A stretch of DNA of 64,000 nt from Candidatus Contendibacter sp. (GCA_029624765.1 JARSSO010000055.1:87177-151176); one strand, 5' to 3'. Shown: positions 49,431-59,316, counted from the stretch's first letter. Notes: a model not told the origin generated them from the letters alone. A program made the numbers and translations.

Positions 49431-52163
49431 TTAATCCTCGGCCGAATCCAGTCGTCCGACCAGGGCCGCGCGCAGCGCCGCGTATTTCCGGGAATCGTTC
49501 AGCGGCCGGTTCTCGCGGTCGGTGACGAAAAACACATCCTCCACCTGCGCGCCGATGGTGGCGATCTTGGCGTTGTGCAACTGCACGCCGCATTCCATGA
49601 AGGCTTGGCCGACCCGACACAACAGGCCCGGTCGATCCCAGGACACCAGTTCCACCACCGTGCGGCTGTTGGCCTCGTCTTCGCGGAACGATACCCATGT
49701 CGGGATCTGGAACGCCCGCTGAATCCGCGAAATGTGCCGGCTGGGCAGAATCGGCGCGGCGTCCGGCTGGCTCAGGGCGTGGCGCAGCGTGGCGACGATT
49801 TCCTTGATTCGCGCCCGGTCGTGGATCGGCGCCCCGGAGTCCTCCAACACCGTAAAGCTGTCCAGGGCGTACCCGCGATGGCCGGTCAGGATGCGGGCGT
49901 CGAGGATCGTCAATCCCAGGTGGTCCAGAATCGAGGTGATCAAGGCGAACAGATTGTCCTGATCGAGGGTGTAGATGAAGATTTCCGTGCCGCCCCGCCG
50001 CGGGTCGGCGCGGGCCAGGACCAGCGGTTGCTCGTTGTATCCTTTTTTGAGGATCGCGCGGGTATGCCAGGCGATTTCGTCGACGGCGTGGCGCAGGAAA
50101 TAGTCGTCGCCAAAACCTTCCCAGACCCGGTCAATCCGCGCCTCGTCGATCCTGGTCGCGAGCAGTCGTTGCCGGGCCTGGGTTTGCACCTCGCGAATGC
50201 GTTCTTCCTTGTCGATGGGGTTGTCCAGCCCCCGGCGCAACGCCCGGCGCGTGGCCTCGTACAACTGCCACAGCAGCGAGTCCCGCCAGGTGTTCCACAA
50301 CTTGGGATTGGTGCCTCGGATGTCGGCCACCGTCAGCAGATACAGATAATCCAGGTGCATCTGGTCGCCCATCCGCCGGGCGAAGTCGTGGATGACCGCC
50401 GGGTCGTGGATATCCTTCTTCTGCGCGGTGAGCGACAAGGTCAGGTGATGGCGCACCAGCCAGGCGACCAGTCGTGTGTCGAAGCTGCTCAGGCCATGCC
50501 GCTGGCAGAACCGTTCGGCATCGCCGGCGCCCAGTTCGGAATGGTCGCCGCCGCGCCCCTTGGCGACGTCATGGTACAGACCGGCGATGTACAGCAACTC
50601 CGGTTTGGGCAACTGCTCCATGATCGCGCTGCAACGCGGCAATTCCTCGGCGAACTGGGGCAGGAAGAACCGCCGCAGGTTGCGCACCACGAACAGGATG
50701 TGCTGGTCCACGGTGTAGGCGTGGAACAGGTCGTACTGCATCCGGCCGACGATCTGGCCGAATTCCGGCAGATAGGCCGGCAGAACCCCACAGGCGTTCA
50801 TCAGCCGTAATTGGCGCGCGACCCCAAACGGCTGGCGCAGGATTTCCATGAACAGGCTGCGCGGTCGCATGTCGTGGCGGAACTTGTCGTCGATCAGCGG
50901 CAGATGAACGCGGATCAGGCGGACGGTGGCGGCGCGAATGCCCTTCAGTTCCGGGCATTGCTGCAAAACCAGGAAGATTTCGAGCAGCGCCAACGGGTAA
51001 CGCAGAAACACGTTGGGCCGGGTGACTTCCAGATAGCCGCGCCGGGCCTGAAAGCGGCGACTGATCGGCGTCGGTTCGTCCGGATCGTCGGCCAGCAGGA
51101 TCGCCTCCTCGAACAGTTGCAGCAACATTTCGTTGAGCTGGCCCAGGGCGTTGACCGTGCGATAGTAACGTTGCATGAACTGCTCGACCGCCAGGTTGTG
51201 ATCCTGGTCGCGATAGCCGAGTTGCCGGGCAATGCGCCGCTGGTGATCGAACAACAGATGATCCTCGCGGCGACCGGTCAGGACGTGCAGGGCAAAACGA
51301 ATCTGCCAGAGGAAGTTGCGACACTCGATCAACTCCTCGTATTCGCGCGGACTGAGAAAGCCGTGATCGACCAGCTCGCGCAAGGTGTTGGCGCCAAAGT
51401 GGCGCTTGGTCACCCAGCCGATCATCTGCAAATCGCGCAGGCCGCCCGGCCCCTCCTTGATGTTGGGCTCCAGGTTGAAGGCGGTTTCGTGGTATTTGTG
51501 GCAGCGTTGCTGGCGTTCCCGCCGCTTGGATTCAAAGAAGGCGGCGTCCGGCCAGATGCGGTCGGGGCCGGTGACGACGCGCATCCGCTCGAACAGGGTG
51601 GTGGAGCCGGTGAGTTGCCGCGCCTCCATCAGGCTGGTGGCGACCGTGATGTCGGCGGCGCCTTCGTGGGCGCAGTCCTCGACCGTGCGCACGCTGTGGC
51701 CGACGTCCAGCCCGATATCCCACAGGAAGGTCAGGAAGCTTTCCAGCCCGGCGCGGCGGGCGTCCAGAGTCCGGTCGTCGAGCAGGATCATGATGTCCAC
51801 GTCCGAACCCGGATGCAGTTCGCCGCGACCGTAACCGCCCACCGCCACCAGCGCCAGATCCGGCGCGTCGGCCTCAAAAAACCGCGACCAGGCGCGCAGC
51901 AGCAGCTCGTCCATCAACCGAGCGCGCGCCGGCACCAGCTCGTGGGCTGGAGCACCCTGCAGGAACAGATCCTTGAACTGGGCGTCGCCGTGTTTGAGCA
52001 GGGCGCGGAACGGGGTGATGGGACTGGGGGCGGCGGCCAGTTCGCGCTCGAACGCCGCCGCGTCGAAAGGAACGATGGCGGCTTCGTCCCGGCGCCGGTT
52101 TTCGACCGGCGGGGCGGGATCGGGAGCGATGATCGTCGTGTCCGCGGAAGGTGCGTAAAGCAT
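49431..52163 (-). CDS. glnD: bifunctional PII uridylyltransferase/uridylyl-removing enzyme
   Basis: 910 residues, full length. Nucleotidyltransferase motif 'VAVGGYGRGELHPGSDVDIMILL' (~105-127), the family 'EGPGGLRDLQMIGWVTKRHFG', HD domain 'AGLYHDVAKGRGGDHSELGA', and two C-terminal ACT domains ('TEIFIYTLDQDNLFALITSIL', 'VELVSWDRPGLLCRVGQAFMECGVQLHNAKIATIG') that sense glutamine. It uridylylates PII proteins when nitrogen is low and removes UMP when glutamine is plentiful. Downstream of map on the same strand, the standard order. Confidence 0.95.
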   Translation of the reverse strand: MLYAPSADTTIIAPDPAPPVENRRRDEAAIVPFDAAAFERELAAAPSPITPFRALLKHGDAQFKDLFLQGAPAHELVPARARLMDELLLRAWSRFFEADAPDLALVAVGGYGRGELHPGSDVDIMILLDDRTLDARRAGLESFLTFLWDIGLDVGHSVRTVEDCAHEGAADITVATSLMEARQLTGSTTLFERMRVVTGPDRIWPDAAFFESKRRERQQRCHKYHETAFNLEPNIKEGPGGLRDLQMIGWVTKRHFGANTLRELVDHGFLSPREYEELIECRNFLWQIRFALHVLTGRREDHLLFDHQRRIARQLGYRDQDHNLAVEQFMQRYYRTVNALGQLNEMLLQLFEEAILLADDPDEPTPISRRFQARRGYLEVTRPNVFLRYPLALLEIFLVLQQCPELKGIRAATVRLIRVHLPLIDDKFRHDMRPRSLFMEILRQPFGVARQLRLMNACGVLPAYLPEFGQIVGRMQYDLFHAYTVDQHILFVVRNLRRFFLPQFAEELPRCSAIMEQLPKPELLYIAGLYHDVAKGRGGDHSELGAGDAERFCQRHGLSSFDTRLVAWLVRHHLTLSLTAQKKDIHDPAVIHDFARRMGDQMHLDYLYLLTVADIRGTNPKLWNTWRDSLLWQLYEATRRALRRGLDNPIDKEERIREVQTQARQRLLATRIDEARIDRVWEGFGDDYFLRHAVDEIAWHTRAILKKGYNEQPLVLARADPRRGGTEIFIYTLDQDNLFALITSILDHLGLTILDARILTGHRGYALDSFTVLEDSGAPIHDRARIKEIVATLRHALSQPDAAPILPSRHISRIQRAFQIPTWVSFREDEANSRTVVELVSWDRPGLLCRVGQAFMECGVQLHNAKIATIGAQVEDVFFVTDRENRPLNDSRKYAALRAALVGRLDSAED

Positions 52164-52193
52164 TGGGATCTCAAGGAGAAGCGAGGCGAAACT

Positions 52194-52988
52194 TCAGAGC
52201 GATTCGCCGGGAAGCAGGGTGAGGATTTCGTGGCCGGTTTCGGTCACCAGGACGGTATGCTCCCATTGGGCGGAGATGCTGTGATCCTTGGTGACCACGG
52301 TCCAGCCGTCGGGCAGCAGTTTGACGTGGCGCTTGCCGGCGTTGATCATCGGCTCGATGGTGAAGGTCATGCCCGGCGTCAGGAGAACGCCATCGCCGGG
52401 TTTGCCGTAATGCAGGACCTGAGGGTCCTCGTGAAATTCCCGGCCGATGCCGTGGCCGCAATACTCGCGCACCACCGAGCAATGCTGGGCCTCGGCGTGC
52501 TTTTGAATGGCGTGGCCGATGTCGCCGAGGCGGACGCCGGGCCGCACCATGCGAATGCCGGCGCACAGGCATTCGTAGGCGACCCGGCTGACCCGTTGCG
52601 CCGCAATGGGCGGCGCGCCGATCGCGAACATCCGGCTGGTGTCGCCATGGTAGCCGTCCTTGATCACGGTGATGTCGATGTTGAGCACGTCGCCTTTTTT
52701 CAGCGTCTTCGGACCGGGGACGCCATGGCAAACCACCTGGTTGACCGACGTGCAAATCGATTTAGGGAAGCCGCGATAGTTGAGCGGGGCGGGAATCGCT
52801 CCCTGGGTGTTGACGATGTAATCGTGACAGATCCGATCCAATTCCTCGGTGGTCACCCCCTCGCGCACGTGGGGTTCGATCATGCGCAACACCTCGGCGG
52901 CCAGGCGGCCGGCCACCCGCATCCTTTCGATTTCCTCCGGCGTCTTGAGTGTGATGTTCAGCGATTTCTTGGGGGGCTTCTGAAACAT
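52194..52988 (-). CDS. map: methionine aminopeptidase type I
   Basis: 264 residues from the ATG at 52988. Metal ligands: Asp in 'NIDITVIKDGYHGDTSRMF' (two Asp), His in 'YCGHGIGREFHEDPQV', Glu in 'TIEPMI' and the final Glu in 'WEHTVLVTE'. It removes the initiator methionine from new proteins. Divergent from rpsB with the shared upstream region 52989-53325. A longer in-frame start at 53006 lacks support. Confidence 0.95.
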   Translation of the reverse strand: MFQKPPKKSLNITLKTPEEIERMRVAGRLAAEVLRMIEPHVREGVTTEELDRICHDYIVNTQGAIPAPLNYRGFPKSICTSVNQVVCHGVPGPKTLKKGDVLNIDITVIKDGYHGDTSRMFAIGAPPIAAQRVSRVAYECLCAGIRMVRPGVRLGDIGHAIQKHAEAQHCSVVREYCGHGIGREFHEDPQVLHYGKPGDGVLLTPGMTFTIEPMINAGKRHVKLLPDGWTVVTKDHSISAQWEHTVLVTETGHEILTLLPGESL

Positions 52989-53082
52989 GTTTCGGTCCGC
53001 GGGCACGGCAATGCAGAATGGGGAATACGGCGGTCGGCGCGGTCGCTGGCAATTGGGACAGCGTTCCGCGGGCGGCGTTCGT

Positions 53083-53112
53083 TTGGTTTTCCTAAACGAT
53101 CCATGGTATAAA
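53083..53112 (+). promoter_or_regulatory. promoter of rpsB-tsf
   Basis: TTGGTT (53083-53088) and TATAAA (53107-53112), 18-bp spacer, with a GC-rich discriminator GCGCGCGCC right after the -10, typical of stringently controlled ribosomal promoters. Leader length to the rpsB ATG is about 205 nt. Confidence 0.7.
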
Positions 53113-53119
53113 GCGCGCG

Positions 53120-53325
53120 CCTTTTAGGCAAACTCCCGATGCGCCCCCCAGCGATGGCGGGCGCGGATTGGAACGCGCAAGCCAGCGAATCCATCGACGG
53201 ACAGGCCAGCAACCCAATTCTCACATCCGCCGGCACGGGTGGCCGGGTGCCCGATGACACGGGTCGCCCCCCGGGGCGGGTGGAGGCTCAACCCCATACT
53301 CAAGTTTTAAGGAGAACACTCGGCA
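53120..53325 (+). promoter_or_regulatory. rpsB mRNA leader
   Basis: The ~205-nt untranslated leader is GC-rich, with paired segments near 53225-53290 (CACGGGTGGCC, GGGTCGCCCC and CGGGGCGGG), and ends with the Shine-Dalgarno AAGGAG before the ATG. In gammaproteobacteria this leader is the site where S2 represses its own synthesis; the fold here was not computed. Confidence 0.4.
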
Positions 53326-54081
53326 ATGGCGACTGTTTCCATGCGCCAGATGCTGGAGGCCGGCGTGCATTTCGGCCACCAGACCCGTTACTGGAATCCC
53401 AAGATGGCCCCGTATATCTTCGGGGCGCGCAGCAAGATCCATATCGTCAACCTGGAGAAAACCCTGCCGCTGTATCTGGAAGCGCTGAATTTCGCGGGCC
53501 GGATGGCTTCGCGGGGCGGCAAGATCCTGCTGGTGGGCACCAAGCGCTCGGCCCGCGAGGCGACCGCCGAGGCGGCGCTGCGCTGCGGCATGCCCTATGT
53601 CAATCACCGCTGGCTGGGTGGCATGCTCACCAACTTCAAAACCGTCCGCCAGTCGATCAAACGACTCAAGGACCTGGACCTGATGGCGCAGGACGGCACC
53701 TTCGACCGGCTGGCCAAGAAGGAAGTCATCGGCCTGCGGCGCGAGAAGGACAAGCTCGAACGCAGCCTGGGCGGCATCAAGGACATGGCCAGCCTGCCGG
53801 ACGCGCTGTTCGTGATCGACGTCGGCCACGAGCGGATCGCGGTGCAGGAAGCCAACAAGCTCGGTATTCCGGTCATCGGCGTGGTGGATACCAACAACTC
53901 CCCGGATGGCGTGAACTACCTCATTCCCGGTAATGACGACGCGATCCGCGCGATCCAGCTCTATGTCGGCGGCTTGGCCGAGGCGGTGCTGGAAGGCCGC
54001 GCCGTGCTGACGGCGGGCCGCGCCGAGGAAGAGTTCATCGAGATTCCGGAGGAGACGCTGTTGGCGAGCGGCGGAACCTGA
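53326..54081 (+). CDS. rpsB: 30S ribosomal protein S2
   Basis: 251 residues. Signature 'SMRQMLEAGVHFGHQTRYWNPKMAPYIFGARSKIHIVNL' at the N-terminus, 'HRWLGGMLTNFKTVRQSIKRL', 'LPDALFVIDVGHERIAVQEANKLGIPVIGVVDTNNSPDGV'. It assembles late onto the 30S platform with S1. First gene of the operon that continues with tsf. Confidence 0.97.
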   Translation: MATVSMRQMLEAGVHFGHQTRYWNPKMAPYIFGARSKIHIVNLEKTLPLYLEALNFAGRMASRGGKILLVGTKRSAREATAEAALRCGMPYVNHRWLGGMLTNFKTVRQSIKRLKDLDLMAQDGTFDRLAKKEVIGLRREKDKLERSLGGIKDMASLPDALFVIDVGHERIAVQEANKLGIPVIGVVDTNNSPDGVNYLIPGNDDAIRAIQLYVGGLAEAVLEGRAVLTAGRAEEEFIEIPEETLLASGGT

Positions 54082-54108
54082 GTTCCGCAACCGAGGCGTG
54101 GTCCGACA

Positions 54109-54139
54109 GGCTCGCGCGCGTCCGGCCCGCGAGCCTTTT
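54109..54139 (+). terminator. attenuator/terminator between rpsB and tsf
   Basis: Stem GGCTCGCG with CGCGAGCC around a 13-nt GC loop, followed by TTTTT (54109-54139). A partial terminator is commonly found here and would reduce tsf transcription relative to rpsB. Confidence 0.85.
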
Positions 54140-54217
54140 TGCTGGGACCGGCCACGGCTCCCCTTTCGATTTCAAGCGCGTTTTGGATTGCATTGGCTTT
54201 TTTAGAGGTAAGCAAGC

Positions 54218-55108
54218 ATGGCGGAAATCACGGCGGCGCTGGTTAAGGAACTGCGCGAGCGCACGGGCTCGGGGATGATGGAGTGTAAAAGAGCTCTGCA
54301 GGAAACCGGGGGCGATATCGAGGCGGCGGTCGAACTGATGCGCAAGGCCGGCCAGGCCAAGGCTGACAAGAAGGCCAGCCGCGTCGCCGCCGAGGGTCTG
54401 ATCGTCCTTCGGCAGACAGCCGGGGCGGTGGCCATGGCCGAGATCAACTGCGAAACCGACTTCGTTACCAAGAACGACGACTTCCGGGCGTTCGCCGCCG
54501 GGGTCGCCGACACCGTGCTGCGCGAGGGTCCAGCCGATCTGGATGCCCTGCTGGCGGCGACCATGGCCAACGGCCAAAGCGTCGAACAGAATCGACGCGA
54601 CTGCATCGCGCGGATCGGCGAGAACATCAACGTCCGGCGTGGAGTTCGGCTGACGACCTCGGCCGGGGTGCTGGGCAGCTACCTGCACGGAACCCGGATC
54701 GGCGTGCTGGTCGAACTGGATGGTGGCGATGCCGAACTGGCCAAGGACATCGCCATGCATATCGCCGCCAGCCGGCCGTTGTGCGTTAGCGCCGACCAGG
54801 TGCCCGCCGAACTGATCGCCAAGGAGAAGGAAATTTACGCGGCGCGGGCGCTGGCGGAGGGCAAGCCGGCCCACATGATCGAGAAAATCGCGGAGGGGCG
54901 GCTGCGCAAGTATTTTGAGGAAGTGACCCTGCTGGGCCAGCCCTTCGTCAAGGACCCCGAGCGGAGCGTGGAGGAATTGCTGAAATCGCGCCAGGCCCGA
55001 GTGGTCCGGTTCCAGCGTTTCGGACTGGGCGAGGGCATCGAGAAGAAATCCAGCGATTTCGCCGCCGAGGTGGCGGCGGCGCGCGGCGACAACGACAGCG
55101 ACAACTAG
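54218..55108 (+). CDS. tsf: elongation factor Ts
   Basis: 296 residues. 'AEITAALVKELRERTGSGMMECKRALQETGGDIEAAVELMRK' is the N-terminal domain that contacts EF-Tu; 'INCETDFVTKNDDFRAFAAGVAD' and the dimerisation core follow. It recharges EF-Tu with GTP. A GTAAG-type purine-rich site precedes the ATG. Confidence 0.97.
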   Translation: MAEITAALVKELRERTGSGMMECKRALQETGGDIEAAVELMRKAGQAKADKKASRVAAEGLIVLRQTAGAVAMAEINCETDFVTKNDDFRAFAAGVADTVLREGPADLDALLAATMANGQSVEQNRRDCIARIGENINVRRGVRLTTSAGVLGSYLHGTRIGVLVELDGGDAELAKDIAMHIAASRPLCVSADQVPAELIAKEKEIYAARALAEGKPAHMIEKIAEGRLRKYFEEVTLLGQPFVKDPERSVEELLKSRQARVVRFQRFGLGEGIEKKSSDFAAEVAAARGDNDSDN

Positions 55109-55206
55109 TCCCGCACCCACGTCGAACTTGTGGTCTCGGCGTCTTCACTGACGCCGGGATCGCGATCAGGTACAATCCGCCCGTTTTCGACCACCCAGGC
55201 AGCGCC

Positions 55207-55938
55207 ATGTCCACGCGGGATTCCAGACCGGCCTTCAAGCGCATTCTCCTCAAGCTCAGCGGCGAGGCCCTGATGGGGGACGGGGAGTCCGGCATCGACA
55301 CCGAGATCCTCGCCCGGATCGCGGGCGAGGTGCTGGAGTTGCGCCGGCTGGACGTGGAGGTGGGCATGGTGGTCGGCGGCGGTAATCTGTTTCGCGGCGC
55401 GGGGCTGGCCCGGGCCGGCATGGACCGGGTGACCGCCGACCACATGGGAATGCTGGCCACGGTGATGAACGCGCTGGCGATGCAGGATACCCTGGAACGG
55501 CTGGGTGTATTCACCCGGGTAATGTCGGCCATTCGCATCAATCAGGTGTGCGAGGACTATATCCGCCGCCGCGCGATTCGCCATCTGGAAAAAGGCCGGG
55601 TGGTGATCTTCGCCGCCGGCACCGGCAATCCCTTCTTCACCACGGATTCCGCCGCCAGCCTGCGGGCGGTCGAAATCAACGCCGAGGTCATGCTCAAGGG
55701 CACCAAGGTGGACGGCATCTATTCGGCGGATCCGGTCAAGGACGTCGACGCGGTGCGCTACGAACGGATCACCTACGACGAGGCGTTGGCGCGCAAGCTG
55801 GGCGTGATGGACGCCACGGCCATCGTCATGTGCCGCGAGCACAATCTGCCGCTGAAGGTTTTCAACATCAATCGCCGCGGCGACCTGGTGCGGATCGTGC
55901 GTGGCGAGAACGTGGGCACCACCGTGGTGCGGGAATGA
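55207..55938 (+). CDS. pyrH: uridylate kinase
   Basis: 243 residues of the amino-acid-kinase fold: 'FKRILLKLSGEALMGDGESGID', 'VVGGGNLFRGAGLARAGMDRVTADHMGMLATVMNALAMQ', 'YIRRRAIRHLEKGRVVIFAAGTGNPFFTTDSAA', and 'VKDVDAVRYERITYDEAL'. It phosphorylates UMP to UDP, is a hexamer and is inhibited by UTP. It is directly followed by frr. Confidence 0.97.
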   Translation: MSTRDSRPAFKRILLKLSGEALMGDGESGIDTEILARIAGEVLELRRLDVEVGMVVGGGNLFRGAGLARAGMDRVTADHMGMLATVMNALAMQDTLERLGVFTRVMSAIRINQVCEDYIRRRAIRHLEKGRVVIFAAGTGNPFFTTDSAASLRAVEINAEVMLKGTKVDGIYSADPVKDVDAVRYERITYDEALARKLGVMDATAIVMCREHNLPLKVFNINRRGDLVRIVRGENVGTTVVRE

Positions 55939-55942
55939 CGAC

Positions 55943-56500
55943 ATGATCGACCCTCTCAAAAAAGAAACCGCCGCCCGAATGGCGAAGAGCGTGGACAGTC
56001 TGAAGCAGGCGTTGACCAAACTGCGCACCGGCCGCGCCCATGCCAGCCTGCTCGACCACGTGATGGTCAGCTACTATGGCAACGAGACCCCGCTCAATCA
56101 GGTGGCGTCGGTCGCGGTGGCCGACGCCCGCACCCTGCTGGTCACGCCTTGGGAAAAGAATATGGTCGGGCCGATTGAAAAAGCGATCCTCAAATCCGAT
56201 CTGGGCCTGAATCCAGCCTCCGCCGGGACGACCATCCGGGTGCCGCTGCCACCGCTGACCGAGGAGCGGCGCCGCGACTTGGTGAAGGTGGTGCGGCGCG
56301 AGGGCGAGGAAGCGAGGGTGGCGATCCGCAACATCCGCCGCGACGCCAACAATCAGCTCAAGGCCCTGCTCAAGGACAAGAAGATTCCCGAGGACGTCGA
56401 GCGGCAGACCCAGGACGAGATTCAGAAACTTACCGACCGGCATATCCAGGACGTGGACAAGACGCTTGCGGCCAAGGAAGCCGAGCTGATGGAAATCTGA
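55943..56500 (+). CDS. frr: ribosome recycling factor
   Basis: 185 residues from the ATG at 55943, 4 bp after the pyrH stop. 'LRTGRAHASLLDHVMVSYYGNETPLNQVASV' and 'DANNQLKALLKDKKIPEDVERQTQDEIQKLTDRHI' are the two-domain signatures. With EF-G it splits post-termination ribosomes. Confidence 0.97.
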   Translation: MIDPLKKETAARMAKSVDSLKQALTKLRTGRAHASLLDHVMVSYYGNETPLNQVASVAVADARTLLVTPWEKNMVGPIEKAILKSDLGLNPASAGTTIRVPLPPLTEERRRDLVKVVRREGEEARVAIRNIRRDANNQLKALLKDKKIPEDVERQTQDEIQKLTDRHIQDVDKTLAAKEAELMEI

Positions 56501-56553
56501 AGCGCCAGCCCCGGCTTCCATCGCAATGGTAATCCGGCCAGGGAGCCTTCAGG

Positions 56554-57315
56554 GTGACGCCTGACGTCCGCGCCGTGTCGCCGTGCGAGCTGTTGCCCCG
56601 ACACGTGGCTATCGTCATGGACGGCAACGGGCGCTGGGCGCAGCGGCGCTCCCTCACCCGCACGGCCGGTCACCGGGAAGGCGCCAAGGCGGTGCGGCGG
56701 ATCGTCGAGGCGTGCAGCGAGCGCGGCATCGAGGTGCTGACTCTGTTCGCCTTCAGCAGCGAGAACTGGCGGCGGCCACGGCCGGAAGTCGAACTGTTGA
56801 TGAACCTGTTCCTGACCACCCTGCGCCGCGAGATTCGCCGTCTGGACGTGGCCAATGTTCGTCTGCGCTTCATCGGCGACCGGAGCGCCTTCGCCGCGAC
56901 CTTGCAGGAGTACATCGCCAAGGCCGAGCAACGGACCGTCGCGAACACCGGGCTGACCCTGGTCATCGCCGCCAACTACGGCGGGCGCTGGGACATTACC
57001 CAGGCCAGCCGGCGCGTGGCCGAAGCGGCGGCGGCCGGCCGGTTGCAGCCGGGCGAGATCACCGCCGACCTGCTGCATCGTTATACCTGCCTGGCCGATT
57101 TGCCGGAGCCGGATTTGTTCATCCGCACCGGCGGCGAGCAGCGCATCAGCAATTTCCTGCTCTGGCAGTTGGCGTATACCGAGCTTTACTTCACCGACCG
57201 GTTGTGGCCGGATTTCGACGGCGAAGCCTTGGACGCCGCCTGCGCCGCATTCGCCAGCCGGCAGCGGCGGTTCGGCCAGACCAGCGAACAGGTGGCCGGA
57301 GTCGCCGATGCTTAG
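56554..57315 (+). CDS. uppS: undecaprenyl diphosphate synthase
   Basis: 253 residues from a GTG start with AGGGAGCC upstream. 'HVAIVMDGNGRWAQRRSL' (catalytic Asp, P-loop), 'EVLTLFAFSSENWRRP', and 'EPDLFIRTGGEQRISNFLLWQLAYTELYFTDRLWPDFD' are family motifs. It makes the C55 lipid carrier for peptidoglycan and O-antigen. Overlaps cdsA by 8 bp. Confidence 0.95.
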   Translation: MTPDVRAVSPCELLPRHVAIVMDGNGRWAQRRSLTRTAGHREGAKAVRRIVEACSERGIEVLTLFAFSSENWRRPRPEVELLMNLFLTTLRREIRRLDVANVRLRFIGDRSAFAATLQEYIAKAEQRTVANTGLTLVIAANYGGRWDITQASRRVAEAAAAGRLQPGEITADLLHRYTCLADLPEPDLFIRTGGEQRISNFLLWQLAYTELYFTDRLWPDFDGEALDAACAAFASRQRRFGQTSEQVAGVADA

Positions 57316-58117
57316 ACAGCGCGTGATCACCGCCTGCGTGCTGGCTCTGATCGCCCTGTGGGTGGTGCTGAAGCTGCCGGCCGCCGGTTTTGGCGCGGTC
57401 CTGCTGGCGGTCGTGCTGCTGTGCGCCTGGGAATGGGCCGGCCTGGCGGGTTTGGCGCAACCGCGCGGCCGCCTGCTCTACAGTGGCCTGGCGCTGGCCC
57501 CGATTCTGGCGGTCTGGCCGCTGACGGGGCACGCGGCGTTCATGACCGGCATGATGGTCCTGGTGCTGGTCGCCTGGTGCGCCGTCTTGGCCTGGTTGTG
57601 GCGCTACGCCGGGCGACCGGAGCGCCAGGACCCACCGTTGGTGATTGGCGCGGCCGGCGTGGCGGCGCTGGCGACGGCCTGGGCGGCGCTGATGGGTTTA
57701 CGCAACGAATTTGGTTCAGGCCACGTGCTGTTCCTGCTGATGCTGATCTGGGTGGCTGACATCGGCGCCTACTTCGCTGGCCGGCGCTGGGGGCGGCGCA
57801 AGCTGGCGCCGACCATCAGCCCCGGCAAGACCTGGGAAGGCGTCTGGGGCGCGGCGGCGGCGACCCTGGTATTCGCCCTGCTCGGGGCGGCGGCGCTGGA
57901 GGTGGGTTCGCGCTGGCCCGGCTTCGTGGCGCTTTGCCTGGTCACGGCCGGTTTTTCCATCGTCGGCGATCTGTTCGAAAGCATGATGAAGCGGCAGCGT
58001 GGCGTGAAGGACAGCGGCGCGCTGTTGCCGGGTCATGGCGGCGCGCTGGATCGGCTGGACAGCCTGATCGCCGCCGCGCCGGTGTTTCTGCTGGGCTGGC
58101 ATGGATTGACGGGATGA
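57308..58117 (+). CDS. cdsA: phosphatidate cytidylyltransferase
   Basis: 269 residues, about seven membrane segments. The signature 'SMMKRQRGVKDSGALLPGHGGALDRLDS' near the C-terminus is complete. It makes CDP-diacylglycerol for phospholipids. Start overlaps uppS, stop overlaps dxr (ATGA). Confidence 0.95.
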   Translation: MLRQRVITACVLALIALWVVLKLPAAGFGAVLLAVVLLCAWEWAGLAGLAQPRGRLLYSGLALAPILAVWPLTGHAAFMTGMMVLVLVAWCAVLAWLWRYAGRPERQDPPLVIGAAGVAALATAWAALMGLRNEFGSGHVLFLLMLIWVADIGAYFAGRRWGRRKLAPTISPGKTWEGVWGAAAATLVFALLGAAALEVGSRWPGFVALCLVTAGFSIVGDLFESMMKRQRGVKDSGALLPGHGGALDRLDSLIAAAPVFLLGWHGLTG

Positions 58118-59316
58118 ACGCGCGCATCGGCGTGACCGTTCTCGGTTCGACCGGGTCAATCGGGGTCAGCACGCTCGATGTGCTGGGCCGCCACGCCGAC
58201 CGGTTCCGGGTCGTGGCGCTCACCGCCCACCGCGACGTCGAGGGGCTGTTCCAGCAGTGCCTGCGCCACGAACCGGATTATGCGGTGATGGTGGACCTGG
58301 ACGCGGCCGAGCGCTTGCGCGACCGGTTGCGCTCGGCCGGCCGGCCGGTCGAGACACTGGCCGGCGCGGCCGGTCTGGAGCGGGTCGCGACCGTCCCGGA
58401 AGCGGCTTACGTGATGGCGGCCATCGTCGGCGCGGCCGGTCTGTTGCCGACCCTGGCGGCGGCGCGGGCCGGCAAGCGGGTGTTGCTGGCCAACAAGGAA
58501 GCCCTGGTCATGGCCGGGCCGCTGTTCATGGCGGCGGCGCGTGAACACGACGCGGAACTGCTGCCCATCGACAGCGAGCACAACGCGGTGTTTCAGTGCC
58601 TGCCGCCGGATCGCGCAATCAAAGGCCTGGACGCGGCGGGCGTCCGGCGCATCCTGCTGACCGGTTCCGGTGGACCGTTCCGCGCGACGCCGCTGGCGCA
58701 ACTGACGGACGTGACGCCGGACCAGGCCTGCGCCCATCCGAACTGGCGCATGGGCCGGAAGATCTCGGTCGATTCCGCCACCATGATGAACAAGGGCCTG
58801 GAAGTGATCGAGGCGCATTGGCTGTTCGCCGCGCCGCCCGAACGGATCGAAGTGGTGGTGCATCCGCAGAGCGTGATTCACTCGATGGTGGAATACGAAG
58901 ACGGCTCGGTGCTGGCGCAGTTGGGCAATCCCGACATGCGCACGCCCATCGCGCACGCCCTGGCCTGGCCGGGACGGCTCATGTCCGGCTCGGTGTTTCT
59001 GGATTTCGCCCGACTGGGGCCGCTGGAATTCCATGCCCCGGATCTCGCCCGGTTTCCCGGCTTGCGGCTGGCCTTCGCCACGCTGGCGACGGGTGGCACC
59101 GCGCCGACCATTCTGAACGCGGCCAATGAAGTCGCCGTGCAAGCCTTCCTGGACCGGCGGATTCGCTTCACCGCCATCGCCGCCGTGGTCGAATGGACCT
59201 TGGAACGAGTGTCGCCGCGCGGGGTCGATACGCTGGCGACGATCCTCGCCGACGACGCCCTGGCGCGCGCCGTGGCCGGCGAATGGATCGCCGCGCGAGC
59301 GTCGGAGGGGCGATGA
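58114..59316 (+). CDS. dxr: 1-deoxy-D-xylulose 5-phosphate reductoisomerase
   Basis: 400 residues. NADPH site 'VLGSTGSIGVSTLDVLGRH', 'VLLANKEALVMAGPLFM', metal/substrate 'LPIDSEHNAVFQCL', 'LTGSGGPFR' and 'NWRMGRKISVDSATMMNKGLEVIEAHWLF'. It performs the first committed step of the MEP isoprenoid pathway, which feeds UppS just upstream. Confidence 0.97.
   Translation: MNARIGVTVLGSTGSIGVSTLDVLGRHADRFRVVALTAHRDVEGLFQQCLRHEPDYAVMVDLDAAERLRDRLRSAGRPVETLAGAAGLERVATVPEAAYVMAAIVGAAGLLPTLAAARAGKRVLLANKEALVMAGPLFMAAAREHDAELLPIDSEHNAVFQCLPPDRAIKGLDAAGVRRILLTGSGGPFRATPLAQLTDVTPDQACAHPNWRMGRKISVDSATMMNKGLEVIEAHWLFAAPPERIEVVVHPQSVIHSMVEYEDGSVLAQLGNPDMRTPIAHALAWPGRLMSGSVFLDFARLGPLEFHAPDLARFPGLRLAFATLATGGTAPTILNAANEVAVQAFLDRRIRFTAIAAVVEWTLERVSPRGVDTLATILADDALARAVAGEWIAARASEGR

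Noticed and set aside
50811..53111. 766-residue plus-strand ORF opposite glnD and map
   Set aside because: It is the antisense shadow of glnD and map; both minus-strand genes have full family motifs.
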